Position numbers and translations under genes: made by a program
The notes under the pieces: model-generated
Database searches by the model: none
What the model saw: only the letters and a program-made list of their open reading frames with translations
What the model was told of the DNA's origin: nothing
NCBI GenBank assembly: GCA_024231975.1
Contig: JAAEQB010000109.1
Coordinates: 143,954 to 207,953 of the forward strand
DNA length: 64,000 bases
Direction of reading: 5' to 3'
DNA from: Allobosea sp.
GTDB lineage: Bacteria; Pseudomonadota; Alphaproteobacteria; Rhizobiales; Beijerinckiaceae
Shown: positions 60,535 through 64,000 of the stretch, piece after piece
Layout: every line of letters starts with the position of its first letter
Position numbering within the stretch: position 1 is the stretch's first letter

Positions 60535-61500
60535 GTGGCCGTCTATACCGAAGTGCCCGATGACGAGATGGCCGCCTTTGTCGCGAGCTATGGCATTGGC
60601 GACCTGCTCTCGGTGAAGGGCATCGCCGAGGGTGTCTCGAACTCCAACTTCCTGCTCCACACCAGCAAGGCCTTCTATATCCTGACGCTGTACGAGGAGC
60701 GGGTCGATATCGCCGACCTGCCCTTCTTCATCGGCCTGATGGAGCATCTGGCGGCGCGTGGGCTGATCTGCCCGCAGCCGGTCAAGGCGCTCAACGGCTC
60801 GGCTGTCGGCCGCCTGGCCGGTCGCCCGGCCGCGATCGTGACCTTTCTGGATGGGCTGTCGGTGCGGCGCCCGAACGCGACGCATTGCGCCGAGCTCGGC
60901 CGCGGGCTGGCGCTGCTGCATCAGGCGGGCGCCGATTTTCCGATGGGGCGGGCCAATTCCTTGTCCGTGCCCGACTGGCGGCCGCTGGCCGAGCGCGCCG
61001 GCGCCGCCGCCGACACCGTCTCGCCCGGCCTCGCCAGGCGCATCCTGGCCGAGATCGACATTCATGAGCGATCCTGGCCGCAGGACCTGCCGCGCGGCGT
61101 GATCCATGCCGATCTCTTCCCGAACAATGTCTTCTTCATCAAGGACAGGCTGTCGGGGCTGATCGACTTCTATTTCGCCTGCACCGACGCCTTCGCCTAC
61201 GACCTCGCCATCTGCCTGAACTCCTGGTGCTTCGAGGCGGATTCCTCGTTCAACCTGACCAAGGGCCAGGCGATGCTGGCGGGCTACGAGAGCGTGCGCC
61301 GGCTCGATGATGCGGAGGTTGCAGCCCTGCCGGCGCTCTGCCGCGGCTCGGCTTTGCGCTTCCTGCTGACCCGGCTGGTCGACTGGCTCAACGTTCCCTC
61401 GGGCGCGCTGGTCAAGCCGCTCGACCCGCTCGAATACGACCGCAAGCTCGTCTTCCACCAGCGGGTCAGCGACGCACGCGAATACGGATTGCGTCGATGA
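60535..61500 (+). CDS. thrB: homoserine kinase (ThrB, kinase-like APH fold)
   Basis: A 321-residue homoserine kinase of the alphaproteobacterial type, which has the aminoglycoside-phosphotransferase fold rather than the GHMP fold. It begins AVYTEVPDDEMAAFVASYGIG. The catalytic loop is GVIHADLFPNNVFF and the metal site SGLIDFYFACTD. It phosphorylates homoserine for threonine synthesis. The GTG at 60535 lies 7 bases after the ispH stop. Confidence 0.93.
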   Translation: MAVYTEVPDDEMAAFVASYGIGDLLSVKGIAEGVSNSNFLLHTSKAFYILTLYEERVDIADLPFFIGLMEHLAARGLICPQPVKALNGSAVGRLAGRPAAIVTFLDGLSVRRPNATHCAELGRGLALLHQAGADFPMGRANSLSVPDWRPLAERAGAAADTVSPGLARRILAEIDIHERSWPQDLPRGVIHADLFPNNVFFIKDRLSGLIDFYFACTDAFAYDLAICLNSWCFEADSSFNLTKGQAMLAGYESVRRLDDAEVAALPALCRGSALRFLLTRLVDWLNVPSGALVKPLDPLEYDRKLVFHQRVSDAREYGLRR

Positions 61501-61602
61501 GTGAACCTGTCGAAGTCTGGACGCGCGCGCTTGGGGCTTGCCCCATTCGCGCAACTAATAATGGCCGGAGGTTGTCGTGACCGAGCCTGTCGAGGTCTGG
61601 AC
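61497..61602 (+). repeat. diverged duplication of the rnhA 5' end
   Basis: Bases 61497-61522 (ATGAGTGAACCTGTCGAAGT and onwards) match 61577-61602, the rnhA start, at 21 of 26 positions, offset by 80 bases. The upstream ATG overlaps the thrB stop (ATGA). From it a 27-codon frame reads MSEPVEVWT, then diverges, and ends at 61578-61580, overlapping the rnhA GTG (GTGA). A hairpin-prone stretch (GGGGCTTGCCCC within GCGCG arms) lies between the copies. Confidence 0.75.
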
Positions 61603-62023
61603 CGACGGTGCCTGCTCGGGCAATCCGGGGCCTGGCGGCTGGGGCGCGATCCTCAGCTACAAGGGCAAGGAGCGCGAGCTCTCCGGCGGCGAGGCGCTGA
61701 CCACCAACAACCGCATGGAGCTGATGGGCGCGATCTCGGCGCTGGAGACGCTGACCCGGCCCTGCACCGTCGCGCTCCACACCGACAGCCAGTATCTGCG
61801 ACAGGGCATCACCAGCTGGATCCATGGCTGGAAGAAGAACGGCTGGAAGACCGCCGACCGGAAGCCGGTCAAGAACGAGGAGCTCTGGAAGCGCCTCGAC
61901 GCCGCGCTGAAGCAGCACAAGATCGAGTGGAAATGGGTCAAGGGCCATGCCGGCGACGAGATGAACGAGCGCGCCGACGCGCTGGCGCGGGCGGGGATGG
62001 CGCCGTTCAAGCCGGGGCGGTGA
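61577..62023 (+). CDS. rnhA: ribonuclease HI
   Basis: A 148-residue RNase HI that cuts RNA in RNA/DNA hybrids. The acidic active site is complete: Asp10 (VWTDGACSGNPG), Glu48 (NNRMELMG), Asp70 (LHTDSQYL) and Asp134 (ERADALAR), with His124. It matches the E. coli enzyme residue for residue in numbering at all four. The GTG at 61577 follows GGAGG. It is the third gene of the ispH-thrB cluster. Confidence 0.95.
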   Translation: MTEPVEVWTDGACSGNPGPGGWGAILSYKGKERELSGGEALTTNNRMELMGAISALETLTRPCTVALHTDSQYLRQGITSWIHGWKKNGWKTADRKPVKNEELWKRLDAALKQHKIEWKWVKGHAGDEMNERADALARAGMAPFKPGR

Positions 62024-62086
62024 GGGGCGGGGGCTGCTATCTCGACGGCGGCTGTGAGTCGGAGGCGGACATTTGCCGCTTGGTAA

Positions 62087-62428
62087 CTACTCGTCGGAGT
62101 GGAGGTTCGCCGCGATGCGTTTCACTTCGGCATTGTCGTGAAAGCGAACCCTTGATCGAACAAACTTCTTGGCTCCGGCGACTGCACGAGACATCCCGCG
62201 ATGGCCGTTCGTGAAGTCATTCGAGATGCCCGCCTGAAAACGCTTGCCGCTTAGTGCTGCCTCGCTGCTCCAGTTCATCTGGGACTTGTCGAGGTAGTCT
62301 GTCTTTCCGACATGGCTCGAAGAACTTTCCTTCCCACCTGCCGGAGCTCGCCCGTTCCGGTACTCGTCAGGTTGATAGCGCTGATTTACCGGCGCCTTGT
62401 TTTTGCGCCTATGGTTATTGTCAGTCAT
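62087..62428 (-). CDS. orphan hypothetical protein, atypical composition
   Basis: A 113-residue basic, polar protein that I do not recognise. It is rich in Asn, Arg, Ser and Lys (MTDNNHRRKNKAPVNQRYQP, ESSSSHVGKTDYLDKSQMNW). There is no signal peptide, membrane segment or known motif. GC content and codon use are clearly lower than in the neighbours, which suggests recent transfer or a non-coding stretch. The ribosome site (AGGA, 14 bases before the ATG) is weak. It lies between rnhA and a flavin oxidoreductase gene, and both reading and start are tentative. Confidence 0.4.
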   Translation of the reverse strand: MTDNNHRRKNKAPVNQRYQPDEYRNGRAPAGGKESSSSHVGKTDYLDKSQMNWSSEAALSGKRFQAGISNDFTNGHRGMSRAVAGAKKFVRSRVRFHDNAEVKRIAANLHSDE

Positions 62429-62553
62429 TTTGCAGCCGGTCCTACCTCACGGTGAACGAGAACCTGCACTAGCTGCAAGAGGTCGGCAATGGGTCGGAAA
62501 CAGGACGCTCAGACCGGTATCCCGCTCTCTCCAGCGCCGACGCGCCTCGCACC

Positions 62554-63576
62554 TCAGCGCCAGCCGAGCCCCGGCGCGACATGCTTCAGGGTTGCCTCGA
62601 TGACATGGGCGTTGTAGTCGACGCCGAGCTGGTTCGGCACCGTCAGCAATAGCGTGTCCGCCTCGGCGATCGCCTCGTCCCGCTTCAGCTCCTCGATCAG
62701 CTTGTCGGGCTCGGCCGCATAGCTGCGCCCGAAGATCGCGCGGGTGCTGTCGTCGATATAGCCGATCGAATCGTCGCTCTCGTTGCCGCGGCCGAAATAG
62801 GCGCGGTCGCGGTCGTCGACCAAGGCGAAGATGCTGCGGCTGACCGAGACGCGCGGCTCGCGCTGGTGACCAGCCTCTGTCCAGGCCTGCCGGAAGAGGC
62901 GGATCTGCTTGGCCTGCTGGATGTGGAAGGGCTCGCCGCTCTCGTCGGTCTTCAGCGTCGAGCTCTGCAGGTGCATGCCAGCTTTCGCCGCCCAGATGGC
63001 GGTGGCATCGGAGGAGGCGCCCCACCAGATGCGCTCGCGCAAGCCTTCGGAATAGGGCTCCAGCCGCAACAGGCCGGGCGGGTTGGGGAACATCGGCCGC
63101 GGATTGGGCTGCGCGAAACCTTCGCCGCGCAGCACGTCGAGGAAGACCTCGGCATGGTGGCGCGCCATGTCGGCGTCGCTCTGCCCGTCCGCCGGCTGGT
63201 AGCCGAAATGGCGCCAGCCATCGATGACCTGCTCGGGCGAGCCACGGCTGATGCCGAGCTGCAGCCGCCCGCCGGAGATCAGGTCGGCTGCGCCAGCGTC
63301 CTCCGCCATGTAGAGCGGGTTCTCGTAGCGCATGTCGATGACGGCGGTGCCGATCTCGATGCGCTGGGTCCTGGCGCCGACCGCGGCCAGCAGCGGGAAG
63401 GGCGAGCCGAGCTGGCGCGCAAAGTGATGCACCCGGAAATAAGCGCCGTCTGCGCCGAGCTCCTCGGCCGCGACGGCAAGCTCGATCGACTGCAGCAGCG
63501 TATCGCCCGCCGAGCGGGTCTGGGATTGCGGCGAGGGGGTCCAGTGTCCGAAGGACAGGAAGCCGATTGTCTTCAT
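62554..63576 (-). CDS. LLM class flavin-dependent oxidoreductase
   Basis: A 340-residue bacterial luciferase-like monooxygenase. The barrel starts MKTIGFLSFGHWTPSPQSQT, followed by LGADGAYFRVHHFARQLGSP and ISGGRLQLGISRGSPEQVID. The last is a typical flavin phosphate region. It probably uses FMNH2 from a partner reductase to oxidise an organic substrate, unknown here. The ATG at 63576 is preferred to an upstream one by 7 residues because the family starts there. Confidence 0.87.
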   Translation of the reverse strand: MKTIGFLSFGHWTPSPQSQTRSAGDTLLQSIELAVAAEELGADGAYFRVHHFARQLGSPFPLLAAVGARTQRIEIGTAVIDMRYENPLYMAEDAGAADLISGGRLQLGISRGSPEQVIDGWRHFGYQPADGQSDADMARHHAEVFLDVLRGEGFAQPNPRPMFPNPPGLLRLEPYSEGLRERIWWGASSDATAIWAAKAGMHLQSSTLKTDESGEPFHIQQAKQIRLFRQAWTEAGHQREPRVSVSRSIFALVDDRDRAYFGRGNESDDSIGYIDDSTRAIFGRSYAAEPDKLIEELKRDEAIAEADTLLLTVPNQLGVDYNAHVIEATLKHVAPGLGWR

Positions 63577-63785
63577 CGCGTGACGCCTGTGAACCACCGA
63601 ATACGCGGAACTGGTCCGCGACAGGAAAACGCCCGAGCGGCCAGCGCCGTCGGGCGTGCTTCGCCTGCATATAGGTAGGATTCGTCAGGTTGCCGCGGCA
63701 CCCACGCACAGGCGCCAATGCCGCAATGCAATCCTGGTCGCAATCGCGGGCAGTCCGCCAGCCTGTCCAGCGGCCGCCCATCAAT

Positions 63786-63803
63786 GACGAAACCTCTTTC
63801 GTC
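63786..63803. terminator. hairpin at the autotransporter stop
   Basis: GACGAAA (63786-63792), CCTC, TTTCGTC (63797-63803) is a perfect 7-bp stem that includes part of the minus-strand stop codon. It would end the autotransporter transcript; there is no long T-run. Confidence 0.5.
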
Positions 63804-64000
63804 AGAACCTCATCTCGACCCTGCCCTTGAGGGCGTGGTCTCTGGAGCGCTCGCCTATTGCCGCGGAGTAGGTCAGGCCCAGCGCGGTGGCCTGCGAGAG
63901 GCGCCAGTCGAGGCCGGCTTCCGCAATGAGCGCCTCGCGGTCGATCCTGGCGGCAAAGACCGTGGCCGGGGTGGTGCCGGCGACGAAGGCGGTGCGGGCC
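63802..64000 (-). CDS. autotransporter C-terminal fragment (5' end outside window)
   Basis: Only the last 65 codons are visible, ending at the stop at 63802-63804. The residues alternate polar and hydrophobic as in beta strands (TAFVAGTTPATVFAARID, ALIAEAGLDWRLSQATALGL, YSAAIGERSRDHALKG). They end RVEMRF, the terminal Phe signal for insertion by the BAM complex. This is the last part of an outer-membrane autotransporter barrel. The passenger domain lies outside the window. Confidence 0.8.
   Translation of the reverse strand, partial: ARTAFVAGTTPATVFAARIDREALIAEAGLDWRLSQATALGLTYSAAIGERSRDHALKGRVEMRF

Overview
The window is GC-rich chromosomal DNA, almost fully coding, with short intergenic gaps and many ATGA/GTGA stop-start overlaps. 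Several marks point to an alphaproteobacterium of the order Hyphomicrobiales: the DUF4170, DUF2093 and DUF6101 proteins, a kinase-fold homoserine kinase in an ispH-thrB-rnhA cluster, a CysQ/DUF374/WaaA/LpxK lipid A locus, and dispersed palindromes with CGTCAT...ATGACG ends. A Bosea-like organism is my best guess, but that is inference. No rRNA, tRNA, CRISPR array, prophage or insertion sequence was seen.

Layout. 1-3909: a beta-oxidation cluster (end of an acyl-CoA dehydrogenase, thiolase, FadB/FadJ-type enzyme). 3910-6725: LysR regulator divergent from a short-chain dehydrogenase, a small membrane protein, and a peptide-deformylase-like protein that lacks metal ligands. 6871-13834: omega-aminotransferase, a TPR membrane protein, a degenerate EAL protein shaped like TipF, a HAD hydrolase, a lone CheY and a MaoC dehydratase. 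13918-24032: ribF-ileS-lspA, an exported protein, a pair of M16 peptidases (one with the zinc motif, one without) and mutL. 24040-28437: a GIY-YIG nuclease gene framed by two palindromic repeats, rsmD and an rluB-type gene with long disordered ends, tadA and an acetyltransferase. 28786-34750: a small M15-type peptidase, a TauE/SafE transporter with a divergent ArsR regulator, a patatin, a protein with the complete residue set of fluoroacetate dehalogenase, a VapBC module and purD.

34843-45986: xseA, an SGNH hydrolase, a dienelactone-hydrolase-like protein, the lipid A/LPS cluster (cysQ, DUF4170, DUF374 acyltransferase, waaA, lpxK), DUF6101, ubiA, and rsmE. 46154-48942: two different glutamate-cysteine-ligase-type enzymes in tandem. 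49035-51570: a small pilus locus with a Flp pilin and three TadE/TadG-like minor pilins, one ending in a lectin-like domain, but no assembly ATPase, secretin or prepilin peptidase. 51586-59363: LysR, DUF1127, a methyl-accepting chemotaxis protein, a DUF937 protein, a MATE exporter and a Kef-type antiporter. 59556-62023: ispH-thrB-rnhA, with a diverged duplication of the rnhA start. 62087-64000: an orphan gene of lower GC content, a luciferase-like flavin oxidoreductase, and the C-terminal end of an autotransporter.

The best candidates for something new are the orphan Flp/TadG-lectin locus and a set of conserved folds with changed active sites (deformylase-like protein, VapC with His for the first Asp, degenerate EAL protein). 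The palindromic repeats are also of interest because one of them supplies the coding 3' end of a regulator.
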